Source: Agaricus subrufescens (taxonomy: Eukaryota > Basidiomycota > Agaricomycetes > Agaricales > Agaricaceae). From it: a stretch of 64,000 nt of DNA. A model generated the notes under the pieces. It was not told the origin of the DNA and searched no databases. It saw only the letters and a list, made by a program, of their open reading frames with translations. Below are positions 42,922-55,572 of the stretch, in pieces (position 1 is the first letter of the stretch; every line of letters begins with the position of its first letter). The stretch spans positions 4,544,734 through 4,608,733 of the forward strand of contig CM057058.1 of NCBI GenBank assembly GCA_029945375.1. The letters are read 5' to 3'. The position numbers were made by a program, and so were the translations under genes.

Positions 42922-45900
42922 ATGTAGGAAAAAGAAATCGGTGTATGGTGTAATCGATAACTGCGAATATTGGATACGAGATGTTTGTAGTTAATGTGTC
43001 CATTTATGGATATGTATACTTATACGGCTCAAGAGTGCATCTGCTGAGTACAAAATCTAGTAAGGAAACTCGACTCATAGATTTTTGCAGAGTATCCTAT
43101 GAGCAAACAAAATAAATCAACTACTCACCGGCGCGGGTTCCGTTGCTCAATCAGGGGTTAGAGGATACCCAGATAAGGTTAAAGGGAAGAGCATCACTTA
43201 AACGTATTATGAGCCTAGCAGTGTTTAATCGGTCGGCTTGCTACTTCATACTTTGGTATTAAGCCATGGGTGAGTATGTGCCCTCGGTCATTATTGGAAG
43301 TCTCCTGACTGTTCACATAACTTTGAAGCCACAACTTACAAGGCGAGCATGGTAATTGGCCATCTGAATCCAGAGTAAATTCCGTGATCTGTACACCAGA
43401 TGAGGCGAATGTGATGCGGAGTAGATGTAACGAGTGAGTTTGAGGATCGACAGATGCTCCTGCCTAGTACCGCGAAGAGTGCCTTTTACGGGTATGAAAA
43501 AAGCCACCGTGCGCAAGTTGGGATGCCTGTGACAAGCGCGGATTACCTAAAACAACCACGGGACGACTAAGGCACAGAAGAGCTCCAAGTGATAGTGAGC
43601 GGGTCAATTAAGACGTGAGCAAGACGTCGAGCCTCGCACTGGGAACCCCCGACCACGTGTCTCAATGGCACATGTTCCCTGCACAAGCGACGGAACCACT
43701 TAGATCATGATCAAAACTGCAGCCAGTCCAGATTAACCTGCTCCGGCAGACTCACAAACGAATCTGTTATTGCAGTCATACTCGGTGTTAGGCTAGCATG
43801 GTGACACCTCACCGCTTCAATTGTGCCCACCAAAGCGATCCTCGACAACAGGGCAAAATCTACCACTCATCCTAACTACTAATTACTGTATCTGTCTGTG
43901 TAAACAAATGTCCGGCTTTGGGGGACGTCACAGAATCAAGACTTGGTTTACTCGTCTTGTTCGGCGACAAGACGAAGCTCAGCCAACATCAAATGGTCAG
44001 TACTTTTGCCACTACTACGACGGAGGAATTGAAGTATGCCATAGGTTCAAAGAGCCACAAAAGCTTCTTCAGCAATGTCCCTTTATTCAATCCTGCCATG
44101 ATATCGGTACAAGATGACCATACGGGCTTAACATACGTCCAGGGGGATCGCAACCAACTGGCAACGTGGTAAAGCCTGCCGGATAATGATAAATTTCTTC
44201 TTCCATTCGTCAACCCTTTGTAGAATCCTAAGCATGTATGCACCTTTCCCACTGGTTTGTATACCCCAAGTCATGAACTTGGTTTTGACTAGGGGCCAGC
44301 CTGCGATAACCTAATATCTGGACTTTCCTCGAAGCCGACTCGATCTGAAGTCAAAGAGTTCCACGGCTTGTGTTATATCTGTATACGTACTGTTTCTTAC
44401 CTTGAAGTTTTATGTCGTATCCTTCGTCTATAATTATTTTTCTTATACATGGACTTTGCCTCATTATTATCTGCTCAGACCTGCTCCCAGATTTATCCAC
44501 AATATCTTTAGATATAGAAAGACGTATTGCAGTACATAGACTTTCCCTCTGTAGTGGTTAGTCACTTTGGTATCACGTTGTTGCTTTCTTTACGAAAGTT
44601 GCTTGACTCAGGAAGCCTCTTTACGGCTGACAGCTTCAAGTTCGGAAACACCTTGATCTCCGACTCCCTTCTATTCGCCAGATACGCCGATGTATTCGGC
44701 CAGAAAAAAATACTAGATGCTCTGAAATCATTTATTTTATCCCCTTGAGTTTCCATTTTGATCCAAAAAAAGAAAGATGTTGAGAGGACGCACAACGCCA
44801 AGATGAAATAGTGCTTTCATCTGATAAGGGTAAGTAGCTCCAAATTCCGAAAGTTATCTATCCTCGATGGGGTCCTCTTATCAACCTGTAAGAATTGGGA
44901 AGTCGAGCAAGTAAGTTATTTCTGAATTTATTTCAGTCGGTGTTAGTCCAGAAGTTCGGATAGCACTTATAAGAAGAAGAATTCTGGATTAAAGATATTT
45001 CGTATTTACTGAAATAGAAGCATTGGTCTTTTTGGAACTGGTCGATGCCAACTTACGCTCAACAATCATCGATAGTACACTCGTTCATACTACCTAGCGC
45101 TGCTTGGGAGGTTTCACCAAACGTGGTCCTGCTTTTGTCCTCTCCTTCTACGGCGACACGAGACATGCAAAATAGTGACGGGATACAAATGGAGTTAATT
45201 ACGTTGACCTTACTGGGGAACGACTTGAGAACTGCTGCCGGTGCTCACTGGTTCCTTGGGTTCCAAGGAGTTAAAAATGACCGGAACCAGCCACGTTCCC
45301 ATGTCATGTCTCAGTTGCTTGTCACCTCATTTAAATCCGGGCATCATGAAAGTAATACATTGGTCAGAGAGTTGTCAAACTAACTTGCCATGGAATCTCG
45401 CACAGTTTTCCCAGCATGGATACCTAATGACTGGTGAATCACCTCAAAGGTCGCTGTCCGTGCTAATAAATCGTCGTATACACAAGGCAAGGATCCCTCG
45501 ATGGCAAAGAATCAGAACCAGAATGCGGTGCACCAAGGGTGCACTTGGCGAACCCCGTGATTGAAAGCGTGGGACGGTTCTCAACTTTAAACATCAGTGG
45601 ATTCTCGCCGTGGTGATAGAAATCCGTAGGGTTCGCAAGCTGCGGGGGTGTTTTGCTTCACAGAACCCCAGTCTAGAACTTCCGTCAGAAGGGTTATATT
45701 TATTGACCATTTAATACACGTGGGACAAATATCCGGCTTTTTGTTTTTACCGCGGGTTTCCCAGGCCGTCCATGCTGGATTTGGATGAAAGTGTTGAAAA
45801 TAGCGAGTTGACCTTCCCCGGCTGGACGCTCTTATTACCGTCGCTCTTTAAGTAGTGGGGAGGGCACCCTCTTTCAGTTCTCTGTGGATCAACACATGCT
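42922..45900. other. Gene-poor intergenic stretch
   Basis: Almost 3 kb in which only short unrelated frames occur. No domain, repeat of neighbours, or RNA gene was recognised. Confidence 0.4.
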
Positions 45901-48374
45901 ATGATGTACCTACTCAATGTCGTCCTCGTTTCGGCTATTTCTTGGATTGGCTGGCAAGCTCTCAAACGCTTCATCCTCAAATCTCCATTGGACATACTGC
46001 CTGGACCCCCATCTTCTTCAATTCTTTACGGTGGGTTCCTCCTTTCAATCAAGCCCCCAAGGCTTACTTTACATTCGAGGAAATATAGGCGATTTATTGA
46101 ACTATGATGGGTGGGAGTATAACCGCCGCATCCTGGATACGTGTATGTTTCTTATCTCTTTCAACTACTTCTCTCCTTTATCAGACAGCATACCCAGACG
46201 GACGAGTCCAAAAAATTACTGGAACGCTGGGCGTGAGAAATCAGATTTTCATCCACTCATCATTTCACTTAATGACGGAAGTCGCGAGTACTCTTGACAT
46301 ACGATCCTAAGGCTCTTCATCATATCCTAGTCAAAAATCAGCAAATTTACGAACCAGGATTTATTGGGTAAGCCCATTTAGATATACGCTTGATTTGTCT
46401 TATGATAGCCTCAGACGCAATAAAGTGTGCCTTGGGGAAGGGCTATTATCTGTCATCGGTAAGTTGGATTATTCAGAAAGGTCTCAGGTTTGTGACTGTC
46501 TCCGGATAGGTGAGCAACACAGGAAACAAAGGAAAATGATGAACCCCTTGTTTTCCATTAAACACATGCGTGAAATGAGTAGGTCACTGGAAATTTCGTC
46601 AGGGAGCCACCCTTAGTGATATTCGAAACCCATCAAGTTCCATTGTTTTACAGCGTTACTGAAAAGGTCCGTGCATATGAACGGGTTGACAGGGTCGATG
46701 CTCACTTTTCTTTCCTCGGAAAGCTGCGTTTGGTACTCAAATCTAAATTGGAACAGGGGCCTCAAGAAGTCGATATCTATTTCTGGTTGACCCAAACCGC
46801 TTTAGAGCTGATTGGTCAGAGTGGAATGGGTTATTCTTTCGACTGTTTAGGAAGTGGCAACTCTCATCATCCTTGCGCAAAAGCGGTCAAACAATTTATG
46901 TGAGTAACAGGGCTACTATACTATGGTGTCACCGATTCTGATCGCGTTCTTAGTCCTCTAGCCAGCGGTTCATTTGGTTTTGTTCTGAGCCACTTTTATC
47001 CATACGTCAACAAATGGGACTTTCCGCGTCTCAAAAGGTTTATCGTCGAGCACATGCCTTCGAAACGAGTGCAGAATCTCACGCAGGTCGTTGATGTTAT
47101 GCACGATACCGCCAGACAAATAATCGAAAAGAAGAAATCTGCATTGACAAGTAACGATAGGTCCGTAGTGGCAGAAATGATGGAAAAGAAAGACATCATC
47201 ACTATTCTGAGTAAGTCGTTCGATTTTATATCTCGTATTAGCTGACACTTCACCAGTGAGGGCAAACATGGAAGCCGGCAAGGAGAACTGTTTGAATGAT
47301 GAAGAGGTCTATGGACAAGTACGTGCAATCTTCCATCGGCTGAGGTCTGTTAATTTGACCCTTTCTGCAGGTTTCGTAAGTCTTGCAATAACAGAGGAGT
47401 TCTTGTTACTCCAACTTTCAATCTAGTACCTTTGTTTTTGCAGCAATGGATACAACCTCCGCGGCTTTATCCCGTGTTTTCCAAATCTTATCGATGAATA
47501 TGGACGCCCAAGAAAAATTACGCAGCGAAATTCGAACGGCTCAAATGGACGGTCAGTTAACATATGACCAGCTTGTATCCCTACCGTACCTTGATGCTGT
47601 TTGCCGAGAAACACTACGATTGTGAATACTGTTCCATCTCATCTCTATGTTTTGCTCATCCATATGATTCAGATTCCCTCCGGCCAACTTCCCTGCGCCG
47701 CGCATGTATGTCTTTATCTTTGTCGTTTTGCTCTACACACTGATTTCTGCTGTTTGCAAGTGCAAAAAGAGACTCGATAATCCCGCTCTCTAAGCCTATC
47801 CTCGGAAAAGATGGGAAGGAGATCAGACAGATCATGATTCCCAGCGGGACTAGTATCATGATATCCATCCTTGGTTCCAATACTGATCGTGACTTATGGG
47901 GGCCAGATGCACGCGAGTGGAAACCTGAACGGTGGTTGTCTTCGCTCCCGAAGTCATTAGAAGAGGCGCACATGCCCGGGATCTACTCTCACTCGTGCGC
48001 AACTACGATCCACCTAAAATCCACACTGACTGACCACCTTCCGTGAAGGATGACATTCTTGGGTGGCGCGCGCGCCTGCATGTATGTATCTCGTTTTGTT
48101 TTCTCTAATCATGATTAATACTAGTTCCCTAGTGGCTTTAAGTTTTCCCAGCTGGAAATGAGTATGTTTTTTGTGATATCTATTGCTATCATGGTTACTT
48201 ATGAGCGTATACATGTCAGAGGTTGTTATGGCTGTACTTCTCAGCTCATTCAAATTTGAGATCGCTGAAAAGCACAAGATCATCTGGAAGATGACTGGTA
48301 TTACCGGTCCCTATGTTGAGACGCCAGATGGTGCACAGCCACAGCTACCTCTACGAATGAGTATTGTAGATTGA
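45901..48374 (+). CDS. Cytochrome P450 monooxygenase
   Basis: A strongly split gene of about twelve exons. It starts with a membrane anchor (MMYLLNVVLVSAISWIGWQA) and a Pro-rich hinge (LDILPGPPSS). Later segments are GEGLLSVIGEQHRKQRKMMN (C-helix region), FAAMDTTSAALSRV (I-helix oxygen-activation motif, AMDTT), VCRETLRL (ExxR), KPERW (PERF-like) and the heme loop FLGGARACIGFKFSQLE (split by an intron after the Cys). The axial Cys is present. The intron before MTFLGG (about 47999-48049) restores the frame. The ER-anchored enzyme would oxidise a small lipophilic substrate; the CYP family is not assigned. No inactivating change was found. Confidence 0.88.
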
Positions 48375-49235
48375 TTTCCTTCCTTTTGTTGAGAGCTCTA
48401 TCAACTATTAGTATAGGTAGCCCAGCACTCTCATTAGTCGTAATCAATGGGTTTGATAAATGCCATTCTGAATCTGGCCGTGTAAACCTCGTAAACTGTG
48501 TATGGTAAGGTACGTTCAGTTGTTGAGTCCTTCCGGCTTCTCTATAGATATTTCCATTCGAGATAGTGGACCAGAGTACTTGCCAAGAGGCTGAAAAGTG
48601 GGCTTCTAGGATGACCGGGGGTCACGTCTGGTGTGGCCTCAATATATATAAGCAATCCAGAAGATGTCAAAGTCGAGAAGCCGCAATTCCTCTTAACTTA
48701 AGTCGGTCTTTGTTCCATGTACAAGAAGTTTTCATGATTTAGAGGTTTTCTACCATCCTTCGTAGTGTCGTTGCTTAAAGACACGATGCCTAGCTAATAA
48801 ACGACATTGGCTTCAAGACGTTCGCGCACCGCCTGCTTCGTACGATCGTATCATTTTTTGTAACTCGGAGGTCATGCTTGGAGGGGCGACTGCTCAACTC
48901 CTTCAACAGCCATAGTTTGTTCGTCGTTTAATCTCGGTTGGTGCATTCGTATGGGACAGTCACCTTTGATTCTATACTCGTCATAATACATCCTTCTTGA
49001 TCGTTTGCCGTCGTCCGTTCTTAATGGCAGTTGAATGTTGAGCAGTCACAAGTGATCACTCCAATTTTTGGAGAACATCTAGCAGAGACAAGCTTCAGCA
49101 TAGATACAACACAGACGTAGATTGGAGAGACACTGGGTGACATTCGTGTTCCCTGCACGATTGTACTTCAAAGGAGACTAACTCAGGATTTCTATCAAAC
49201 AACTTAGTATGCATTCAAACTTCTCGTATACATCA
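48375..49235. other. Intergenic, nothing recognised
   Basis: The 3' flanks of the P450 and the WD40 gene (convergent). No gene is seen. Confidence 0.4.
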
Positions 49236-52200
49236 CTAATGAATCTTCTTTCCCTTCTTCCCTTTCTTCCCTCTCACCTTGACCCCAACAACCCTTTCCG
49301 TCCTCACTGTCTCTTTAACCTCCTCCACCTCCTGATGTTCCTCATCCAAAAATCCCACAACCGAAATATCATCAAACTTCTCTATCTCCTCAACCATCTG
49401 TCCGACTTCGCGACTTTCCCATCCCTTCCATAGGTCTTCGGCTTCAGGTGTCGATGGAGCAACATCTATCGCACTCCCAGAGGTTCCAGACTCAGCACTG
49501 ATACCAGTGGTAGCAACTGCTGCTTGGCCGGCATCCCCAGCGCTCCTCGAAACACCCAAGAAATCTTCGTCCTCTTCGTCAAACTCCAGTGGAACACTTA
49601 TAGCATCATCTCCATACCTCCGCGGTCCCAAACTCGGGGAACGAACCTTATTCCGTTGATACGAACTCGAGATCTCTCTCCGGATCCTACCAAAACCCTC
49701 TGACATCCCATCACCAATCCTACGAATAGGAATAGAATTACGGATAAAGGCGGGCGTCTTCAACGAGGACTGGGCTCCGGAGATACCATTCGGGTACATC
49801 GGCAATACTGTAGGAATAGAATTCGCGTAATCCGTGACAAGGTCACCTGCAAGGGCCGAAGCGAGAGGTTCGTCAAAAGATGAACTGGCAGGATGCATGC
49901 CACTAAGATCTTCGACAAAACGATCGCTCGTAGCATTCAAACCGACTCCTACACTGATCTGAACTTCGCGACGAACGTGAATCTTGTTACCACGAACATC
50001 AAAATGGTATTGGCGTAGAAGAGCGTGGTAATCCTCGCCAAGGGTCCAGAAGGTGAATTGATGGGCGAGGTAAAGTGAGCGAGGAAGAATACGCGGGGAT
50101 CGAGAACACGTCGAAAGCTCAGCTCGTGCCAACCAACTGGGGGTAAATTATGACTATTGTCAGACATTGGAAAAATCGAAGAAAATGGAGACTTACTCTG
50201 CTCCGAAACCTCGCTTCCGTGGAGTACTAATGACCCAGTCAACCGGTTTACGAATTTCTTCCCAATCCCTGCTCCTCTGCAAATTCCAGGTAGCCACCGT
50301 CGTATCATATCCAACCAAATCCATAATAACATCGGGTATTCCAGAAGTATTCGGGACACTCCCGCCTCCAGGTGTAGTCGAAGACGATGAGGTGCGACTG
50401 ACAGCTGTAGCACCACTAGGTGAGCTGCTGAGTCGCGTTGTTCCACCCGCAGATCCAACACTAGGCATTGAACGAGAGACAACACCCCTCGCCGTAGTCG
50501 ATACCGATGCGAGACCAAGTTGGTCGCGAGGACGTTGGTCACAAGCAATTCGGCGCAACGATAGAGTCCCATCCGACGGATCAAACACGAGGATATCTTG
50601 AGTGTTACCGATACGATGTGCACGTTGATGAGGCATAGGGGGTGAAGAGGTCGCGTCCACATATTTAGTAGATGCCTGAGGTAACAGGTTCGTAGGAACG
50701 CGAACATCGCCAGGGTGAACAAAGGTGAAGGACAAAGGGACACTGTGGTCAGATCTGGCATTCTTCGGCCGAAGGCGAACGAGAGGTGCTACTTCGACCA
50801 ACATCGGATGCTGAATTATTGAGCGTTGAATGCAGGCTCATATAACAGGGCTGATTGAGAGCTTACCAGTTGATCGACATTCTTTACCTTGCCCTGCAAA
50901 TGTCCAGCCACGTCTGGTCGGCCACCAAAGGGATTGGTAGGGAAAACATGAACAGTCCTGTTCCTCGTTCCAATAGCTACCCATCTTCCATCTCGCGAAG
51001 CCTCCAACCCTTCTACCGAAACAGACGTCCTGCCCCTCCTCAAATCGTATAATCTAACACCATCACCGGGTTTATCGTCTCCACTACGCGTAGGACGGAT
51101 ACGAAACACTCTGACAACCTGCCCGTTCTCTGGAACGGAAATCAAACTGCAGCCATCTTTCGAAAAAGCTAATTTCGCGACCTGTTGGCTCCTCGAAGTG
51201 AGAAATTCTGCAACTTTCGTAGGTGATGGTGGAGTATCAGCAGATTGATGATGCTGAAGTAACAGCGATTGTAAGTCCAAAACAGTAACGTGATACCCGG
51301 ATTCAATGACAGGGGCCGTATGAGGGGTGACAACTTTGTCCTTGTCATGTTCTGCTAATCGTCGGCCATCATCCAAGGTGGTGTGGGTGAATAGCTGACC
51401 ATCGGTGGGTGCACTACGGGAAAAAAATCTTCGGCCAGTACTGATTGGTGAAACAACTTCACCACCCTCTCCAATCTTGTTCTTCGCCGCTTCGTAAGCT
51501 ATTCCACCTAGAAACTTCATACCACTCAACACAGTCCCTCCTACTTTGATGGCAGCATTCCCGAGATCGCCCTGAGTAAATCCAAAAGGTGACGAAGTGG
51601 GGTGACCGGACCTAGGCGGAGAAGTACTGGTCGTTGTAGATTGTGATTGGTGGTGCTGATCGTTGTTGCTGCGGCGGTGCGGGGATGGTGAAGCATATGC
51701 CAACAATCGATGTGATAATGCAAAAACCGGAGCTGGGGGCGAGGTTCTCGGTTGTTCTATAGATGAGGAGGAAATTTGACTCCTCGCAGCTAATGATACA
51801 GAATTTGGCGGCGTTGGTGAAAACGCGGCTAATGAGTTTGATGATATGGTCCATAGTGTCCGATAAGTCAAGGCCGAAAGTATATGTACAGTTGGTGGAG
51901 AAGTGGTACTCTGAAGCAAGTGAGGATGTAGCAGTTAACGAGATGGTTGAAGACTCACAATTACAATTAGATGGTTATTAGATTCAAATGTAGAGGCAAT
52001 ACCAGATAACGAAATCTTGTGAATGATTTGATGATTATTGAGAGAATATATGAAGAAAGCAGAAGATGAGGGCAAAGTGGAATCCGGAGTAGTTAATAAT
52101 ATCCCAAGGAGAGGACGGTAACTCGCTAGCGAGTCGCCTTGACGATAATCGAAAACGGTGGCGCGAGGCGGGGAAGGCGAAGGTAAGATTGCGGCGGAAA

Positions 52201-53319
52201 CAAAGGAAGTGTAATGAACGTGACGGCCGGCATGTTCGTGAGACCATTCGTCGCTCGAACCGCACCTGAGATTCAAAATCTCGGTGACGGAACCCAGATC
52301 AGAACAATCCCAAATTTGGATGCCGGTGGAGTATCCAAGAATAAGTAGCCGTCTGCGAGATCCGCTATCCGTTGAGGATGATAATGAGAAAGAAAGGGTC
52401 TATAAGATACACACCTATCAGAAACTGTATCCCAACGAGCCCAAGTTATTGCATCAACGTGAGGCAGTTTCCCTGCAGGGTAAGAGGAGACGGCAGGAGG
52501 GATTGCGGACCTAGCGGCTTTCTCTTGGAACGGATCTTGTGCATGTCGGCGATAGTCGTCGTCCAACGGCATGTCGTGCGGGCAGGAAGGGCGCAAGGAG
52601 TCGGCTGCCTGGTCGACGGAGAACGTTCCATAACTCAAGGGTCTCGAAACCATGGGCGGGGTCGGAGCAGCGGAGGGAATAGAAATATAGTGTACGGACG
52701 AGGGGACATAGGTCCTTATCGCATCCTTGATGACAGAAGCGGACTGGGGAGTGTAGCTCTTTATCGTCCGGGAAATTGACTCGAATCGGGTGGGATGGCT
52801 GGGGAGAGGATGTGAGTCATAGCAGCAGAACACACGTGGTAGCCTACCTGGGCAGTGTGGGACACCTGGTGTGGCCAGCAGCGGTCGAGACGGTGGATGC
52901 ATGCATGTCGGCTCCGTCGTCGTCGTCGTCGTCGTCGTGGCGGGGGAAGAGGAGAGGGGGGAACCGGGCGGGGGATGGGGGGGGGGAGGGGTGTCGGGTC
53001 TGCCGGGGAGGGTATATTCAGCGTCGGCGGCTCTGAAGGGGGGAGAGAGCTGCTGGTCGGCGTCGACGAGCGGCGAGGCGGCGAGCTGCGGGGTGTCAGG
53101 GAGGGGCGTGGGGAGGTGGGCGCGGGGCGAGAGGCTGGGGGAGGCATGGCGGGGCATCGTCGGGGCCAGAGCAAGCAAATGCCCGGGCGTCGTCGTCAGT
53201 TCGTGGTCTGTGCGCAGGTCGTGGACGTTCGGGTCTGTGCGCAAGCTGCTGCGACAGCCGCTGGCTTTCCGCTCGTCGACATCCGACGCGAGACCTCCAT
53301 AAGCAGAAATCACGTGCAT
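49236..53319 (-). CDS. BCAS3-like WD40 beta-propeller protein
   Basis: Large gene with a low-complexity N-terminus (Pro/Ser/Thr-rich, encoded partly by a CGT/ACG-type triplet run). WD40-type blades follow: TWARWDTVSD / LLILGYSTGIQIWDCSDLGS, LASYRPLLGILL, HILSALTYRTLWTI, GYHVTVLDLQSLL, KLAFSKDGCSLISVPENGQV-VRVFRI, VEGLEASRDGRWVAIGTRNR-TVHVF. The BCAS3-type C-terminal region follows (QFTFWTLGEDYHALLRQYHF), and the end is Lys/Gly-rich (RGKKGKKGKKIH). The match in blade order and C-terminus points to the BCAS3/PROPPIN-like group, linked to autophagy and phosphoinositide binding; the role here is inference. The start could instead be the Met at 53157 (MPRHASPSLSP), since the first 54 residues are weak. 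Confidence 0.8.
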
Positions 53320-53415
53320 ATTCTTTTTTTACACTACAACAACAATAATCCTCATAATGCATGGGTATAATATCGACAGCAGTGAGCAAGCGCGTAGCAG
53401 ATTCGTGAACAGTCG

Positions 53416-55572
53416 TCAGTCGTCGTCGTGATATCGTCGTCCACCGGCATGCGATCCCGTGCTGTTCGCCTCGGCAGCATCCACCGCCTCCAGCAGCTCC
53501 TCGTCCGCCTCTCTCACCGCTGCTGTCCGTCCCCCTCCCTTGTTGTTGCTCTGCCGTGGTGGTCCTGCGTCGTCGTCGTCGTCAATTTCATATTCTTCGT
53601 GGTCACCGTCTCCCTCGCCGTCCGCATCCGCTTCCGCGTCGGCATCGGCATCCGTCTCGCCATCAACGTCGGCTCTACCTCCGCCAGGCGATGGATCTTT
53701 GCCATCCCCAGACACAGATTCCGACGCGAACGGTGAGCGTTTACCAGGGACTGATAAGTGTTGCTGCGAGGGCCCCTGTGGCCTCGAGCCCGGTGTCGTC
53801 GCTGCTGTCGGTGTGGGTGCTGTCGGCGGATGCCCGTTTCGCGAACTCGAACGACTCGTCCTGCCCGTATTATCGTCATCATCCCTTAATGACGCAATCG
53901 CAGGTGGAGGACTCATCGCTCGCCCTGATTTGCTACCAGGGTTACTGATCACGGTCCGAAAACTCATCTGACTCCCGTTGCTTCCCTGGCCTTGCGAGTG
54001 GCTCAATAGGGTGTCTGTCCGCTGCAGAACTCGATCCGGAGGCGGCTGTACCACCACATGCGAGCCAGCACGCACCAGCGCGTTCGCATTCAGCTGCTGC
54101 TGTTCGAGCGTGCCTCGCCTCTCTACTCGCTTCATTTTCTTTCGACACCTAATCTCCCTGCCGTCAACTTGCGCCCATTTCCTGACCAAAACCAAAACGA
54201 CTAACCTATCGCAGACGGTCCCAGGCCCCATCGGTCCGGGTCCCCACTTTTCAACGCATTTGCCGTCCTTGTACCGTCCGGGAAGGCCACACTGTCGGCA
54301 AATCCGCTGTCCTTCTGCATTCGTCGGAGGGAATGCAGCCACGGGTGGCGCTTGTACGGGTGGCGTTTCGATTGAACCTAGACAGCGCAATGGACCTGAG
54401 TCAGATCAAAAGCAAAAAAAAAAAAAAAAGAATTAATAAATGTTGTGAAATTACCTGTGCTTGCCGCCGGGGTAACGGTAGCATTGTATTTTTGTTTTTT
54501 AGTAGGCGCGCCTGTGACTACCGGCGTGAAAAAATACGGCTGAGATTGCCCAGCAGGAGGCATTGACCCAGAGTGATCAACACGAGGACGGTTTGCGGGG
54601 TAAGGTGGTGAATCCGGGTGCGAACGTTGCACGGGCGGATAGGCGTTCGGCTGATGAAGCCCAGCATTGGGATGAGGTCTTCGATTGAGCGTTCCATTCG
54701 TTCCGTTGGATTCGCCCGCAGTAGCCTGGAGCAGCATCTCGTCCACTGACGATATCGACTTTTCCGAGGACCGGCTGCGGGATCGATGCCCACCCGGGTG
54801 AATCATCCGGGGCTCCCGACGGAGTCGATACTCGTCATAGCTCGGCGGATGGGTTGGATACGCCTGTGAGGGGGATCAGTCAGCGACGGGGACGAAATCA
54901 GGATGGTGAGAACACATGCAGGGTCCGGATATCGTCGAGCGCGATCGTCGGTCTCGCCTCTTGATCGTTTGTGAGGCGGCTGCTGAAAGGACGAGTCCAT
55001 GCTGGGGGTCCTTGGCCGTCGACCGGGATTGGGATTGGGGTGGGGCGGGAGGGGCGGGAAAACGTGGGAAGCGGACGGATGCTGGGATGGGACGGTCACG
55101 GTTGGAGAAACATGACGAATAAAGGGGCAGGACGTACGGGGGGCGGTGCATAGGGCGACGGGGCGGGGAGGGTAAGCGCAGCGTTGTCGCCACCAATGAT
55201 GCGGGCAAAGTGGGCCCTGGCGTCGTGCGTGCGGACCTCGACGGAGGACATGTAGCGCTCGAGCGCAACCCAGTTCTCCTGCACGGCGCGTCGGCGGGCA
55301 TCGGCCTCCTCGCGGGCGCGCTCGGCACGCGAGGCGCGGTCCTCCAGTTCCATCAGCATCCTGGCGACGTCGGGCGACGGGCCCGAGGACGCGGTGACGT
55401 CTGCGGCCGACTGCTGGATGGTCTGAAAGTTGACGAGCAGCCGCTCCGCCTTCTCGGCCCGCTTCCGGACCTGGGCGAGTTCCCTGCGGAGGGTTTCGAC
55501 GTCCTTGTACGAGTCGGCGAGGAGGGTGGCCAGCTGGGAGTTGGAGTAGTCGCCGTCCTCGGGGTTCTCCAT
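53416..55572 (-). CDS. Coiled-coil plus GATA-like zinc-finger protein
   Basis: Starts at 55572 (MENPEDGDYSNSQLATLLAD). A long heptad-rich coiled coil spans roughly residues 20-130 (VETLRRELAQVRKRAEKAER, DRASRAERAREEADARRRAV). A Pro/Ser/His-rich region follows (DEYRLRREPRMIHPGG, SSEKSISSVDEMLLQ), then a Cys4 finger: ICRQCGLPGRYKDGKC ... GPGTVCDRCRKKMKRVERRG. The C-terminus is disordered and acidic, with DADADAEADADGEGDGD and a poly-Asp stretch. The finger resembles GATA-type fingers in basidiomycete regulators, but spacing and loop differ from classic GATA, so DNA binding is inferred. At least two introns are present (one near 54390-54450, one near 54860-55130). Confidence 0.78.

Noticed and set aside
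41134..48374. Biosynthetic gene cluster of FAD oxidoreductase and P450
   Set aside because: The two genes are 3 kb apart with no core synthase or transporter nearby; proximity alone is not enough.
52855..53370. Gly-rich plus-strand frames
   Set aside because: They are antisense to the low-complexity Pro/Thr N-terminus of the WD40 gene.
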